NCBI GenBank assembly: GCA_902598315.1
Contig: CACKBP010000003.1
Location: 1-64,000, forward strand
Direction of reading: 5' to 3'
Length of the DNA stretch: 64,000 bases
Source of the DNA: an uncultured Pelagibacteraceae bacterium
GTDB taxonomy: Bacteria; Pseudomonadota; Alphaproteobacteria; Pelagibacterales; Pelagibacteraceae
Part shown: positions 9,858-23,235 of the stretch, one piece after another
Layout of the letters: each line of letters begins with the position of its first letter
How positions within the stretch are numbered: the stretch's first letter is position 1
The notes under the pieces: model-generated
What the model was told of the DNA's origin: nothing
What the model saw: the letters and a program-made list of their open reading frames with translations, nothing else
Database searches by the model: none
Made by a program: the position numbers and the translations under genes

Positions 9858-12737
9858 TTAAGCAGTTTTTTTCATAGAGCCGTTACCTATAATTTCTTTT
9901 ATAAATTTACCAGTATAACTATCTTTTACAGTTGAAACTTTCTCTGGAGTTCCTTCAGCTATGATTCTACCTCCATTAATTCCACCTTCTGGCCCCATAT
10001 CGATTATATGATCTGCAGTTTTTATAACATCTAAGTTATGTTCTATAACTACAACAGTATTTCCAGTATTAGCAAAAGCCTGTAAAATTTCTAACAATTT
10101 CTTAATATCATGAGAATGTAATCCAGTTGTTGGTTCATCTAAAATATACAACGTTCTTCCAGTTGGCCTTTTTGATAGTTCTTTTGCTAATTTAATCCTC
10201 TGGGCCTCACCACCTGAAAGTGTTGTTGCTTGTTGGCCAATTTTCATATACCCAAGTCCAACGTGTTTAAGCGTAATAAGCTTAGACTTAATTGTTTGAA
10301 TATTTTCAAAAAATACGCATCCTTCATCTACTGTCATATCTAATACGTCAGCAATATTTTTATTTTTAAAGCGTATTTCCAGGGTTTCTCGATTATATCT
10401 GGCTCCTTTACATGTATCGCAAGGTATAAATACGTCGGGTAGAAAGTGCATTTCATAAGTTAGAACACCATCGCCTTCACAAGTCTCACATCTTCCTCCT
10501 TTAACATTAAAAGAATATCTACCTACTTTATACCCTCTTGCTTTAGACTCAGGAAGACCAGCAAACCATTCTCTAATAGGTCCAAATGCACCAGTGTACG
10601 TAGCTGGATTTGATCTTGGAGTTCTCCCAATAGGAGATTGATCTATATCAATTATCTTATCAATCAATTCAGTGCCTTTAAATCCAGTAAAGGCCTTAGG
10701 AACTTTCCTACTTTTATTTTTATTTAACATTAAGTTGAAAGCATTATAAAGAGTATGAAGTATTAAAGTTGACTTACCGCTTCCAGAAACTCCAGTTACA
10801 CAAGTAAATGTTCCGACAGGTATTTTTAAATTAACTTTTTTTAAATTATTTCCACTTGCACCATTTATCTCGATAAATCTTCCATTTTTCGCATGCCTTC
10901 TTTTTTTTGGAATAGATATAAATTTTTTACCCGATAAATAATCTCCTGTAATACTATTTTCATTTTTAATGATTTCTTTTACTTCACCTTCAGCTACTAT
11001 TTTTCCTCCTTTTAATCCAGCTTCTGGACCAATATCAATGATATGATCTGAGCTTTCCATTGTTTCAATATCATGTTCAACGACTATAACTGTATTACCA
11101 AGATCTCTTAATTTTTTAAGTGCCTTTATTAATTTTTTATTATCTCTTTGGTGCAAACCAATTGAAGGCTCATCTAGAACATATAAAACGCCTGTTAGCC
11201 CAGATCCAATTTGAGAAGCAAGCCTTATTCTTTGAGCCTCACCTCCAGACAATGTTCCTGACTCTCTAGATAAAGTTAAATAATTTAAGCCCACATTTAA
11301 AAGAAAATTTAATCTTTCATTAATTTCTTTTAAGATATGTTGAGCAATTTTATTTTCCTTTTCAGTCAAAATATTTTCTAAATCAGCAAACCATTTCTGG
11401 GCTTGATCTATAGATTTTTCTGTAACTTGGCTGATATTTAAATTATTAATTTTGATACATAAAGCCTCATCCTTTAATCTCATTCCTTTACATTTTTCAC
11501 AATCACTTTCACTTTGATATTGAGATATCTCTTCTCTTTTCCACTCACTATCAGTCTCAAGATATCGCCTTTCTAAATTATTTATAACACCTTCAAAGGT
11601 TTTTTTTGTAGTATATGCCTCATAGCCATCATCATATGAAAATTTAATTTCTTCTTCATCAGATCCATATAAAATTACATCTTGTATTTTCTTTGAAATT
11701 TTTTTCCAAGGATCTGCTAAAGAAATTTTATAATGTTTTGCTATAGATGCTAAAGTTTGTGCGTAATATAATGATGTTGATTTTGACCAAGGCTCAATCA
11801 CACCATCTTGAAGACTTTTTTTTGGGTCTGAAATTACTAAATTAGGATCTACATTTAAATTATGCCCTATACCTTCACATTCCTCGCAAGCCCCGTAAGG
11901 TGAGTTAAAAGAAAATAATCTAGGTTCTATCTCTTCAATGGTAAAACCGCTTTCTGGACAGGAGAATTTTGATGAAAATAATATAGTTTCTTTTTTTCTA
12001 AACTTCTTTGGCAAAGTTTCATTTTCATATTCTACGATTAATAAGCCATCAGATAAATTTACAGCTGTTTCAACGCTATCAGCTAATCTATTTCCTAAAT
12101 TTGAATTTAAAATAATTCTATCAACAATTATTGAAATATCATGTTTTACTTTTTTATTTAAATCTGGAAATTCATCAATATTCAAATATTTACCATCTAC
12201 TTTTATCTTTGAAAATCCCCTTTTTTTGTAATTTAACATTTCCTTTTTATATTCACCTTTTCTCCCTCTAACCACTGGTGCAAGTAAATGAATAGTATTA
12301 TTTTTTGGTAGTTTTTTAATTTTATCTACCATTTCACTAATTGGCTGAGATCTTATTGGTTTGCCGGTAAATGGAGAGTAAGGAATACCTATTCGAGCAA
12401 ATAAGACTCTCATATAATCATAAATTTCTGTTACTGTAGCAACAGTTGATCTAGGATTTTTTGATGTATTTTTTTGTTCTATTGAGATAGCTGGGCTTAG
12501 TCCTTCAATAAAATCCACATTGGGTTTTTTCATTTTATCAAGAAATTGTCTTGCATATGAAGATAGACTTTCAACATATCTCCTCTGCCCCTCAGCATAA
12601 ATAGTATCGAATGCTAAGGATGATTTCCCAGATCCTGATAGGCCAGTTATTACTACTAATTTCTCTTTAGGAATCTCAAGAGAAACATTTTTTAAATTGT
12701 GTTCTTTGGCGCCTTTTACAACGATTTTTTTCAACAT
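9858..12737 (-). CDS. uvrA: Excinuclease ABC subunit A
   Basis: 959 aa; duplicated ABC domains [14 protein letters not shown] and [14 protein letters not shown], zinc-finger cysteines, [12 protein letters not shown] twice. Confidence 0.98.
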   Translation of the reverse strand: MLKKIVVKGAKEHNLKNVSLEIPKEKLVVITGLSGSGKSSLAFDTIYAEGQRRYVESLSSYARQFLDKMKKPNVDFIEGLSPAISIEQKNTSKNPRSTVATVTEIYDYMRVLFARIGIPYSPFTGKPIRSQPISEMVDKIKKLPKNNTIHLLAPVVRGRKGEYKKEMLNYKKRGFSKIKVDGKYLNIDEFPDLNKKVKHDISIIVDRIILNSNLGNRLADSVETAVNLSDGLLIVEYENETLPKKFRKKETILFSSKFSCPESGFTIEEIEPRLFSFNSPYGACEECEGIGHNLNVDPNLVISDPKKSLQDGVIEPWSKSTSLYYAQTLASIAKHYKISLADPWKKISKKIQDVILYGSDEEEIKFSYDDGYEAYTTKKTFEGVINNLERRYLETDSEWKREEISQYQSESDCEKCKGMRLKDEALCIKINNLNISQVTEKSIDQAQKWFADLENILTEKENKIAQHILKEINERLNFLLNVGLNYLTLSRESGTLSGGEAQRIRLASQIGSGLTGVLYVLDEPSIGLHQRDNKKLIKALKKLRDLGNTVIVVEHDIETMESSDHIIDIGPEAGLKGGKIVAEGEVKEIIKNENSITGDYLSGKKFISIPKKRRHAKNGRFIEINGASGNNLKKVNLKIPVGTFTCVTGVSGSGKSTLILHTLYNAFNLMLNKNKSRKVPKAFTGFKGTELIDKIIDIDQSPIGRTPRSNPATYTGAFGPIREWFAGLPESKARGYKVGRYSFNVKGGRCETCEGDGVLTYEMHFLPDVFIPCDTCKGARYNRETLEIRFKNKNIADVLDMTVDEGCVFFENIQTIKSKLITLKHVGLGYMKIGQQATTLSGGEAQRIKLAKELSKRPTGRTLYILDEPTTGLHSHDIKKLLEILQAFANTGNTVVVIEHNLDVIKTADHIIDMGPEGGINGGRIIAEGTPEKVSTVKDSYTGKFIKEIIGNGSMKKTA

Positions 12738-12838
12738 TTTTTAATAACCAAATAATAATCACCTTATATTTAGATTTCAAATATGATATAAATCTATTAC
12801 TTTAAATAATAAAAAATCATATTTTATTCAAAAATATT

Positions 12839-13297
12839 ATGGCTGGAAGTTTAAATAAAGTACAATTAATAGGTCGTTTAGGCGCAGATCCTGATATAAA
12901 GCAAATGGTTAATGGAAAAAGTGTTGCAAGACTTAGCATCGCAACTAGTCAGTCCTGGAAAGATAAATCTAGCGGAGAGAGAAAAGAGAAAACCGAGTGG
13001 CACAGGGTTGTTATTTTTAATGAAGGTTTAGTTAACGTAGTTCAGCAATATGTTAAAAAAGGAGCAAATGTTTATATAGAAGGCCAGCTTAGCACTAGAA
13101 AATGGAAAGACGAAGCTACTGGACAAGATAAATATTCAACTGAAATAGTTTTACAAGGATATAATTCCAGTTTAACCATGCTTGATAGTAGAAATAACGC
13201 TAATAACTCTAATCTTGTATCAGACAATAAAAGCTCACTTCCTAATGATAATTTAAATCAAGACGCTACAGATCTAGATGACGAAATTCCTTTTTAA
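12839..13297 (+). CDS. ssb: Single-stranded DNA-binding protein
   Basis: SLNKVQLIGRLGADPDIK, acidic C-terminus DLDDEIPF. Confidence 0.97.
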   Translation: MAGSLNKVQLIGRLGADPDIKQMVNGKSVARLSIATSQSWKDKSSGERKEKTEWHRVVIFNEGLVNVVQQYVKKGANVYIEGQLSTRKWKDEATGQDKYSTEIVLQGYNSSLTMLDSRNNANNSNLVSDNKSSLPNDNLNQDATDLDDEIPF

Positions 13298-13303
13298 CTC
13301 TTC

Positions 13304-15877
13304 ATGGAAAAAAATACTCTAGAAAAAAATAAAACATTCAAACCTATATTCATGCAGGATGAAATGAGTTCATCATATTTATCATACGCCATGAGTGTAA
13401 TTGTTAGTAGAGCTTTACCTGACGTAAGAGATGGATTAAAACCTGTACATCGAAGAATAATTTACGCAATGTATAAAGGAGGCTATGATTGGTCTAGACC
13501 TTTTAGAAAATCAGCAAGGATTGTTGGTGATGTAATTGGTAAATACCATCCTCATGGAGATCAGTCTGTTTACGATGCATTAGTCAGATTAGTACAAGAT
13601 TTTTCAATGAGCTTACCGCTAATAGCTGGTCAAGGTAATTTTGGTTCAATTGATGGTGATCCACCAGCAGCAATGAGATATACAGAGACAAAATTGGGAA
13701 GAATTGCTCAGTTCCTTACAGAAGATTTAGAAAAAAATACAGTCAATTTTAGAAGTAACTACGACGAAACTGAAAAAGAACCAGAGGTATTACCTTCTCA
13801 ATATCCAAACATTTTAGTAAATGGCGCCGGTGGAATTGCAGTCGGTATGGCGACAAGTATACCCCCACATAATCTTGGTGAAGTGATAGATGCAACAATA
13901 GCTTTTATTAACAATAAAGAAATATCGATCAGTCAGTTAATGAAATATGTTCCAGGTCCAGACTTTCCTACTGGTGGAGTTATTATTGGAAAAGATATTA
14001 TTAAACAAGGTTATAACAAGGGAAGAGGATCATTTAAAATAAGAGGTGAAATTGAATTTGAAGAAAAAAAAGGTGGTAGGGATTTACTAATTATAAAGTC
14101 TATTCCATACCAAGTGAATAAATCTACTTTAATTGAAAAGATAGCACAATTAGTAAGAGATAAAAAAATTGATGGGATTAGAGACTTACGGGATGAGTCA
14201 AATAGAGAAGGGATAAGAGTGGTTATAGAGTTAAGAAAAGGGGTTGAACCAGAAACTGTTAGAAGGCAGTTGTATAAGTTAACTAATATAGAAAGCTCCT
14301 TTGGATTTAATACATTAGCAATAGTAGGAAACAAACCGAAAATTTTAAATTTAAAAGAATTTATTTCTGAATTTTTAAAATTTAGAGAGGACACAGTTAC
14401 TAAAAGAGTAAAATTTGATTTAAAAAAAGCAGAGGAAAGAGCACATGTATTAATTGGTCTTGCTGTAGCTGTTGAAAATATAGATGAAGCAATAAAGATA
14501 ATTAAAAATTCAAAAGATACATCAACAGCTAAAAAAAACCTGATTAATAAAAAATGGAAAATCAGAAAAAGCGTAAAAGTTATTAATTCATTAGAGAAGA
14601 AAAAAAATATTTCATCTTATCAATTAACTAATAAACAAGTTGAGGCAATACTTGAACTAAGACTGCAAAAATTAACTGCTTATGGGATAGGGGAAATTGA
14701 AAGTGAAATTTCTAATTTGTCAAAATTAATTGTTGAATATAACAAAATTATTAATTCTAAAAAAGCTTTGTATAATCTAATAATTGAAGAGTTAGGAAAA
14801 ATTAAAGATAAGTTTTCTTCTCCAAGAAAAACAAAGATAATTGATGCTGTTTTAAACTATAACATAGAAGAAACTATCCAAAAAGAATCTGTAGTTATTA
14901 ATATTACTAATCAAGGTTACATAAAAAGGGGCCCGCTAAGTTCTTTAAAAGCTCAAAAGAGAGGTGGCAAAGGTAAAACAGGTATATCTACTAGAGAGGA
15001 TGATTTTGTTGTTCAGATTTTTACCGCTAACACTCATACTCCGGTCCTATTCTTTTCGACACAAGGTCTTGTTTATAAGATAAAAGCACATAAAATTCCG
15101 GAGGGATCTGCTTCTTCAAAAGGGAAATCTATATTTAATATTTTACCTTTGAAAAGCCACCATTCAATTAGCTCAATTATGCCATTACCAGAAGACGAGT
15201 CAGAATGGAAAAATCTTATGGTTATTTTTTCTACTGCAAAAGGCAATGTTAGAAAAAATTCTCTTGAAGATTTTATTAATATTAATAACAGCGGTAAAAT
15301 AGCAATGAAACTTGATCAAGATGATAAAATCATAGGGGTAAAAATATGTAAAGATGATCAAGATATTTTATTAAGCACACAATATGGGAAATGCATAAGA
15401 TTTAAGTCAAAAAAATTAAGATTATTTAAAGGAAGGTCTTCTAAAGGTATTAAAGGTATTCAGCTTAAAGACAATGATAAAGTTATTTCATTATCAATAC
15501 TAGACAATGTTCAGATTGACACAAAAACTATCAACAAGGATAACAAAATTAAAAAAGCAGTAGATAGATTTGTCTTATCAGTATCTGAAAACGGTTATGG
15601 AAAAAGATCCTCTTACACAGATTACAGAGTAACAAACCGAGGGGGAAAAGGAATAATAGGTATTATAAATTCGGCAAGAAATGGAAATATAGCATCGTCA
15701 TTAGTGGTTACAGAGACAGATGAAATTTTACTTTCAACAGATAAAGGAAGCATGATGCGATGCGCTGTAAAAGAAATAAGGATTGCAGGTAGAAATACTC
15801 AAGGAGTAAGAATAAAGAAGCTATCAGGATCTGAAAAAGTTGTTTCAGTAATCAAGATTGAGGATAATATTAATTAA
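13304..15877 (+). CDS. gyrA: DNA gyrase subunit A
   Basis: [35 protein letters not shown]-terminal blades. Confidence 0.97.
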   Translation: MEKNTLEKNKTFKPIFMQDEMSSSYLSYAMSVIVSRALPDVRDGLKPVHRRIIYAMYKGGYDWSRPFRKSARIVGDVIGKYHPHGDQSVYDALVRLVQDFSMSLPLIAGQGNFGSIDGDPPAAMRYTETKLGRIAQFLTEDLEKNTVNFRSNYDETEKEPEVLPSQYPNILVNGAGGIAVGMATSIPPHNLGEVIDATIAFINNKEISISQLMKYVPGPDFPTGGVIIGKDIIKQGYNKGRGSFKIRGEIEFEEKKGGRDLLIIKSIPYQVNKSTLIEKIAQLVRDKKIDGIRDLRDESNREGIRVVIELRKGVEPETVRRQLYKLTNIESSFGFNTLAIVGNKPKILNLKEFISEFLKFREDTVTKRVKFDLKKAEERAHVLIGLAVAVENIDEAIKIIKNSKDTSTAKKNLINKKWKIRKSVKVINSLEKKKNISSYQLTNKQVEAILELRLQKLTAYGIGEIESEISNLSKLIVEYNKIINSKKALYNLIIEELGKIKDKFSSPRKTKIIDAVLNYNIEETIQKESVVINITNQGYIKRGPLSSLKAQKRGGKGKTGISTREDDFVVQIFTANTHTPVLFFSTQGLVYKIKAHKIPEGSASSKGKSIFNILPLKSHHSISSIMPLPEDESEWKNLMVIFSTAKGNVRKNSLEDFININNSGKIAMKLDQDDKIIGVKICKDDQDILLSTQYGKCIRFKSKKLRLFKGRSSKGIKGIQLKDNDKVISLSILDNVQIDTKTINKDNKIKKAVDRFVLSVSENGYGKRSSYTDYRVTNRGGKGIIGIINSARNGNIASSLVVTETDEILLSTDKGSMMRCAVKEIRIAGRNTQGVRIKKLSGSEKVVSVIKIEDNIN

Positions 15878-16365
15878 ATGAAAATAGCAGTTTATCCAGG
15901 GACTTTTGATCCTATGACTTATGGTCATATTGATGTAATAAAAAAATCTCTTAAAATATTTGATAAAATTATTGTCGCTACAACAGATAATAATGATAAA
16001 AACTATTTTTTCTCTGTTGAAGAAAGAATAGATATAATAAATAATTCTTTATTTAAAGATTTGAAATTAGATAAAAAAAAAGTGAAAGTAATTTCTTTTA
16101 ATAATTTGACAATCGAATTGTGTAAAAAATATAATGCATCAGCAATTATAAGAGGTCTTAGGGCTGTTTCAGATTTTGAATATGAGTTTCAGTTAGCAGG
16201 TATGAATAAAAAACTTAATTCTAAGATTGAAACAATGTTTTTAATGTCTGATGTAGAAAATCAGATAATATCATCAAAATTTGTTAAAGAAATAGCAAAT
16301 TTAGGAGGAGATATCGAAAGGTTTGTCACTAAATATGCAGTCAAAATGTTAAAAAAAAGATACTA

Positions 16366-16366
<1 letters not shown>
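15878..16366 (+). CDS. coaD: Phosphopantetheine adenylyltransferase
   Basis: AVYPGTFDPMTYGHIDVIKKSL, IIRGLRAVSDFEYEFQLAGMNK. Confidence 0.97.
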
Positions 16367-18041
<1,675 letters not shown>

Positions 18042-18085
18042 ACATTTGAATTTTTGTTAATTAGTCTATAAAAGATCGTTTTTAA

Positions 18086-18161
18086 GGGCCCTTAGCTCAG
18101 TTGGTAGAGCACCTCCCTTTTAAGGAGGGTGTCGATGGTTCGAGTCCATCAGGGCTCACCA
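18086..18161 (+). tRNA. tRNA-Lys (TTT), CCA encoded
   Basis: Cloverleaf by eye: acceptor GGGCCCT/AGGGCTC (one G-U), anticodon loop CTTTTAA, GGTTCGAGTCC T-arm, CCA. Confidence 0.96.
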
Positions 18162-18167
18162 AATAAA

Positions 18168-19001
18168 TTACGTTTTTATTGGTGGGTAATTAATAATAAC
18201 CTCATTTATCCATCCCTCTAGATTTTCAATTCTTTTCTTACTACTGGGATGCGTGCTTAAGAATACGGGGGGTTCTTTGCCTTTATTTTTTTCTGCCATT
18301 CTTTGCCAAAGTTTTACTGACTCTCTGATATCATATCCAGATAGGGAAGAAAAAATTAAACCCAAATAATCAGCTTCAGTTTCTTGTTTTCTACCAAAAG
18401 GATTCATAATACCTAATTTAAATATATCTAATCCAGTATTTTGACCAACTGTATTTCTTGTTCTGTTTATTGCGCCACCTAAAAAAATATCAGCAACAGT
18501 TGTTCCTAGATTTATGGTCATCGCGTGACTCATTCTTTCTACAGAATGTCTTGCAACAGCGTGAGCTATTTCATGACCCATTACGATCGATAAAGCGTCA
18601 GTATTTTTTGTAATTTTTAGAAGACCAGTGTAAACCGCAATTTTACCACCAGGCATACACCAAGCATTAACTACTTTATCGTTATCTACAAGAATATAAT
18701 CCCAAGCAAAGTTTTTTGTGGGGTCAGGTTTGCCCTGTTTCAAGAAAAAGGCACTTACCGAATTTTCCATCTTTTTTCCTATCTCTTGGATTTTTAATAA
18801 TTCTTTTCCAGCAGTAACTAATTTTGATTTACTTCTAAAATTTTCGTAAGCAGCAGCTGCCTGTTGATTAATTTTAGCCTCAGGTATAATGCTTAATTGT
18901 TTTCTATCTGTTATTGGAACAGTTGAGCAAGAAGGCATTACAATTGAACAACAGCCACAACCAATTAAGCCAAGAAATTTTCGTCTGTTTATGTTATACA
19001 T
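18168..19001 (-). CDS. M48 family metallopeptidase, lipoprotein with a Tat-like signal
   Basis: HEIAHAVARHS zinc motif; N-terminus NRRKFLGLIGCGCCSIVMPSC. Confidence 0.92.
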   Translation of the reverse strand: MYNINRRKFLGLIGCGCCSIVMPSCSTVPITDRKQLSIIPEAKINQQAAAAYENFRSKSKLVTAGKELLKIQEIGKKMENSVSAFFLKQGKPDPTKNFAWDYILVDNDKVVNAWCMPGGKIAVYTGLLKITKNTDALSIVMGHEIAHAVARHSVERMSHAMTINLGTTVADIFLGGAINRTRNTVGQNTGLDIFKLGIMNPFGRKQETEADYLGLIFSSLSGYDIRESVKLWQRMAEKNKGKEPPVFLSTHPSSKKRIENLEGWINEVIINYPPIKT

Positions 19002-19092
19002 TTCAAAGATTCATGATTTTAAATAATAAATTATTAATTGCAATTTTTATATTAATTATAATATTTATTATTTATTCAAGCTATACTTAAAA

Positions 19093-19707
19093 ATGGATAA
19101 AAAAAATATTAAAAAATCAATTTTTGCTCGTATTAGAAACAATTTTATAGCTGGAATTGTGGTACTTATACCGATTGGAATAACTCTCTATCTTACAATA
19201 TTTTTTGTTAGAGTATCTGGAAATATTATACCTAAAGAAGTGAATCCTAATAATTACTTGCCGTTTAATATTCCTGGAGTCGAAATCTTTGTAGCATTAA
19301 TTTTTATAACTATAGTAGGTTGGTTATCTTTATCTTTTTTAGGTAAAAAATTTTTTGAGATATTTAATAATATTTTAAAAAAGATACCAATACTTAGAAC
19401 AATTTATTCTGCCATAGGTCAAATGACAGAGAGTTTTACTAAATCAGATAATAAATCAAAGAGCGTTGTTTTACTAGAATACCCAAGAAAAGGGATATGG
19501 GCTGTAGGTTTTGCAACAAATAAAAATGAGGGAATAATTGAGGACAAAGTTAATCAGGGACTTGTTAATGTGTTTGTGCCAACCACTCCGAATCCTACAA
19601 GTGGTTTTTTACTTATGGTTCCAAAGAAAGATTTAATTTATTTAGATGTATCATTTGAGCAAGCATCGAAATTTATTGTGTCAGCAGGCACCACAAACTT
19701 AAATTAA
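19093..19707 (+). CDS. DUF502 family membrane protein
   Basis: ARIRNNFIAGIVVLIPIGITLYLTIFFV, PIVRTIYSA-like motif, VFVPTTPNPTSGFLLMVPK. Confidence 0.9.
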   Translation: MDKKNIKKSIFARIRNNFIAGIVVLIPIGITLYLTIFFVRVSGNIIPKEVNPNNYLPFNIPGVEIFVALIFITIVGWLSLSFLGKKFFEIFNNILKKIPILRTIYSAIGQMTESFTKSDNKSKSVVLLEYPRKGIWAVGFATNKNEGIIEDKVNQGLVNVFVPTTPNPTSGFLLMVPKKDLIYLDVSFEQASKFIVSAGTTNLN

Positions 19708-21758
19708 ACTTCGCCAATATTTATAATATCAGCTTTATCGAATAACTTGAGAAGAAAATTATATTTATTTATGTCAACATCATTATTTATTGAGAATATA
19801 AATTCCTCAGCTAATTTAAATAAATCATTATGTAAAACCGGATCCGCAAATCTAAAAATTTTCATTCCACTTTGTTGATAACCAGTTAAATCCCCAAAAC
19901 CTCTTAATTTTAAATCTTCATCAGCTATGTAGAAACCATCATTAGAATTTTTAAGTATTTTTAATCTTTTTATTGCATTTTGGGATAAACTTTCCTTAAA
20001 TAATAAAACACAAGTTCCTTGTTTACTTCCTCTACCAACTCTTCCTCTGAGCTGATGTAATTGGGCTAAACCAAATTTATTGGCATTTTCAATTATTATT
20101 AAACTTGCGTTAGGAAAATCAATTCCAACCTCAATTACTGTTGTTGATACAAGTATGTGAATTTTTTTATTAAGAAATGACTTTAATACATCTTCTTTTT
20201 CTCCTTTTTCTAAAGAGCCATGAATTAACCCTACTTTATTTGAGAATTTTTTTTTAATCATATCATATCTTTTTTTAGCAGATGAGTAATCTAAAAACTT
20301 AGATTCTTTAATTAAAGGACAAACCCAAAATATTTGATTATCTTCCTTAATTTGTTTTTCGATAAAAGGCCATAACTCATTTATTTTTTTTTCAGGCTTA
20401 CTTAAGGTGATTATCTTTTTTCTATTAGATGGTTTATTTGTAATTTTTGATATATCCATATCACCGTATATTGACATCATCATTGTTCTCGGGATTGGAG
20501 TAGCAGACATTAGTAACACATCACAATTTTTACCTCCTTTAGACGCTAGTTCAGATCTTTGCTTTACTCCGAATTTATGTTGTTCATCAATTACGACATA
20601 ACCTAAATTTTTAAATATTATTTTTTTTTGGAACAAAGCATGAGTGCCAATTAATAATTTTGTTTTCCCTTTAATTAAATTATCTAAGATTTTTTTCCTA
20701 ATTTTTGAATCCGTTTTACCACTAAGAAATTCAACATTAATATTCATGTTTTTAAAAATTTGTTTAGCTTGTTCGTAGTGCTGCCTTGATAAAATTTCAG
20801 TTGGGCCCATAAGCGCACATTGATATCCAGCCTCGATTACATTAGCTATGGAAAGCAAAGAAACTATTGTCTTACCTGATCCTACGTCTCCTTGCAAAAT
20901 TCTAAACATTCTATCACTATTCTTTAAGTCAGAGTTAATTTCATTAAGAACTTTTTTTTGGTCAAAGGTCAGATTAAAAGGAAGATTTAATAAAACTTTT
21001 TCAGCATAAGTGTTATTAAATTTTTTAACTTTTTTAGTTTTTTTAATTCTTTTTCTATTTTTAGATAAAGTAAGAAAATTCGCACAAATTTCGTCAAAAA
21101 CAAGTCTCCTAAAACTTTCTGACTTTAAATTTCTACTTTCATCAGTGTTATGTAATTTTTTTATAGTTTCGTTCCAATTTAATAATTTATTTTCTTTGAT
21201 AAAATTCTCACTTAACCAGTCATCAATATTTGGAAGATTTTGAGTGACTTGTTCACTTATTGACCTATATTTTTTCTCATTTATTCCTTTTGTTAAATTA
21301 TATTTAGGTATATTTTTTAATACATATTCTTGATTATCTATTGTTGTAACGTAATCAGGATTTGTAATTTGATATTTTTTCTTAAAAAAATTTACTTTTC
21401 CGCTGACGATAATCCATTTTCCTAAAGGGAATATCTTTCTTAAGTATCCCTCACGACTGTTAAAATATACAATATCTATTTCACCAGTATCATCTCTACA
21501 AATTATTCTATTTGGAAGGTTTCTTATTCGAGGGAAATTCAGTCTTTTTACATTGACTTTTATTGTTTGAATTTTTCCAATTTCAAGTTCATTTAGATTT
21601 GAAATTTTTGATCTATCAGTTTCTGAGTAAGGTAAATTCAGAATAATATCTTTGATTTTTTCTATCTTTCTTTTTTTTAAGTATTTTGATAACTGTGAGC
21701 CAATACCCCTTAATTTTCTTATATCTTGAAATAAAAAATCTTTTTTTATTAAATCCAT
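19704..21758 (-). CDS. recG: ATP-dependent DNA helicase RecG
   Basis: LQGDVGSGKTIVSLLSI, IDEQHKFGVKQR, QLHQLRGRVGRG, wedge domain. Confidence 0.97.
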   Translation of the reverse strand: MDLIKKDFLFQDIRKLRGIGSQLSKYLKKRKIEKIKDIILNLPYSETDRSKISNLNELEIGKIQTIKVNVKRLNFPRIRNLPNRIICRDDTGEIDIVYFNSREGYLRKIFPLGKWIIVSGKVNFFKKKYQITNPDYVTTIDNQEYVLKNIPKYNLTKGINEKKYRSISEQVTQNLPNIDDWLSENFIKENKLLNWNETIKKLHNTDESRNLKSESFRRLVFDEICANFLTLSKNRKRIKKTKKVKKFNNTYAEKVLLNLPFNLTFDQKKVLNEINSDLKNSDRMFRILQGDVGSGKTIVSLLSIANVIEAGYQCALMGPTEILSRQHYEQAKQIFKNMNINVEFLSGKTDSKIRKKILDNLIKGKTKLLIGTHALFQKKIIFKNLGYVVIDEQHKFGVKQRSELASKGGKNCDVLLMSATPIPRTMMMSIYGDMDISKITNKPSNRKKIITLSKPEKKINELWPFIEKQIKEDNQIFWVCPLIKESKFLDYSSAKKRYDMIKKKFSNKVGLIHGSLEKGEKEDVLKSFLNKKIHILVSTTVIEVGIDFPNASLIIIENANKFGLAQLHQLRGRVGRGSKQGTCVLLFKESLSQNAIKRLKILKNSNDGFYIADEDLKLRGFGDLTGYQQSGMKIFRFADPVLHNDLFKLAEEFIFSINNDVDINKYNFLLKLFDKADIINIGEV

Positions 21759-21782
21759 AGATTTTTTATATATTATATTTAT

Positions 21783-22040
21783 ATGACTGAAAAATTAGAA
21801 ATACTAAAAAAAAGAATTATCTACAGAGCCTCATATCGTGGGACTAAAGAAATGGATATTCTTTTAAGTTCATTTGTTAAAAAATATATAGAAATATTAA
21901 ATCACGAACAGTTGTTTGAATTAGAAAAATTTTTAAAATTTGAAGATGAAATAATTATAAATTATTACAATTTAGATGTAACAAATCAAGATATTGAAAA
22001 AAATAAGATCTCAAAAATTTTTAAACAATTTAAATTATGA
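21783..22040 (+). CDS. sdhE: Succinate dehydrogenase assembly factor (SdhE/SDH5 family)
   Basis: 85 aa; RIIYRASYRGTKEMDILLSSFV matches the RGxxE family motif. Confidence 0.92.
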   Translation: MTEKLEILKKRIIYRASYRGTKEMDILLSSFVKKYIEILNHEQLFELEKFLKFEDEIIINYYNLDVTNQDIEKNKISKIFKQFKL

Positions 22041-22130
22041 TGGCGGAGAGGGTGGGATTCGAACCCACGAACGAGTTGCCCCGTTGCTGGTTTTCAAGAC
22101 CAGTGCTTTCAACCGCTCAGCCACCTCTCC
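22041..22130 (-). tRNA. tRNA-Ser (TGA), CCA encoded
   Basis: Minus-strand cloverleaf: acceptor GGAGAGG/CCTCTCC, anticodon loop CTTGAAA, long variable arm, CCA. Confidence 0.95.
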
Positions 22131-22221
22131 AAAAGTTGAATTGTATTATTTATTACTATCTATGAACGAAAATAACAATAAATAAAATGAGATTTCTTTA
22201 GCTAGTTAATAAATTACAAAT

Positions 22222-23235
22222 ATGTTAATTAAAAAAATGTCTAAAATATTTATTATATTATTAACTGCAATTTTTTTATTCACGAATATCTCCTTAGCTG
22301 AAACACAAAGTTTTAATTCATGGTTAACAAGTTTTAAATTAACAGCTGAAAAATCAGGTATATCAAAAAAAGTAATTGAAGATGTACTGACAGATGCCAG
22401 GTTTCTACCGAAAGTCATAGAATATGATCGATATCAGCCTGAATTCTACGAGGATACATTTACCTATATTAAAAAGAGATCTACAAAAAAAAAAATAAGA
22501 GATGGTTTAAAATTGTACAAAAAAGAAAAATCTTTAATAGACAAAGTTGAAAATGAATTTAATGTTGAGAAAGAACTTTTATTAGCCTTGATGGGAATAG
22601 AAACAAATTTTGGAAAATATCTTGGCAAGATGGATATTATTTCATCATTAGCTACATTAAGTTATGATAAAAGACGAAGTGAATTTTTTACTAAAGAGCT
22701 ATTAATATTATTAAGATTGGTAGATCAAAATTTGATTAACAAAGATATATTATTTGGATCTTGGGCTGGAGCCTTTGGTAATTTTCAATTTATGCCAAGA
22801 ACTATTAGAAACTATGCAATAGATTATGATAATAATAAAATGATAGAATTAAAAAAAACTCATGATTCATTTGCTTCAGCAGCTAATTACCTTAAATCGA
22901 TAGGTTGGAAAAAAAATCAACCTTGTTATATGAAAATTGAACTTAAAAAAAATATTCCTGATAAATATTTAAATTCATCAGCCAGAAATATTAAAAACAA
23001 GCGTAAAATGAATTTTTTTAAAAAGTATATTCATAATTTTGAAAATCTAAAATTTAAAAATAATATTAATTCAGCCATAATAATACCAGATAAAGATATT
23101 ATTCCAGGGTCAAAAAGTCTATCACCAGCTTATTTAATATTTGAAAATTATGAAAAAATTCTAAATTGGAATAGATCTTTAAGATTTGCATTGGCAGTAT
23201 GCACTTTAAAAGATAATTTTAAAAATGAAATTTAA
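22222..23235 (+). CDS. mltB: Lytic murein transglycosylase (MltB-like)
   Basis: Signal peptide; LLALMGIETNFGKYLGKMDIISSLATLSYD, GSWAGAFGNFQFMPRTI. Confidence 0.92.
   Translation: MLIKKMSKIFIILLTAIFLFTNISLAETQSFNSWLTSFKLTAEKSGISKKVIEDVLTDARFLPKVIEYDRYQPEFYEDTFTYIKKRSTKKKIRDGLKLYKKEKSLIDKVENEFNVEKELLLALMGIETNFGKYLGKMDIISSLATLSYDKRRSEFFTKELLILLRLVDQNLINKDILFGSWAGAFGNFQFMPRTIRNYAIDYDNNKMIELKKTHDSFASAANYLKSIGWKKNQPCYMKIELKKNIPDKYLNSSARNIKNKRKMNFFKKYIHNFENLKFKNNINSAIIIPDKDIIPGSKSLSPAYLIFENYEKILNWNRSLRFALAVCTLKDNFKNEI

Noticed and set aside
14011-14394. 127-aa antisense ORF inside gyrA
   Set aside because: Shadow ORF of gyrA with no family signature.
21994-22185. 63-aa ORF containing GGEGGIRTHERVAPLLVFKTSAFNRSATS
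   Set aside because: Classic false ORF reading through antisense of tRNA-Ser; overlaps sdhE and the tRNA.
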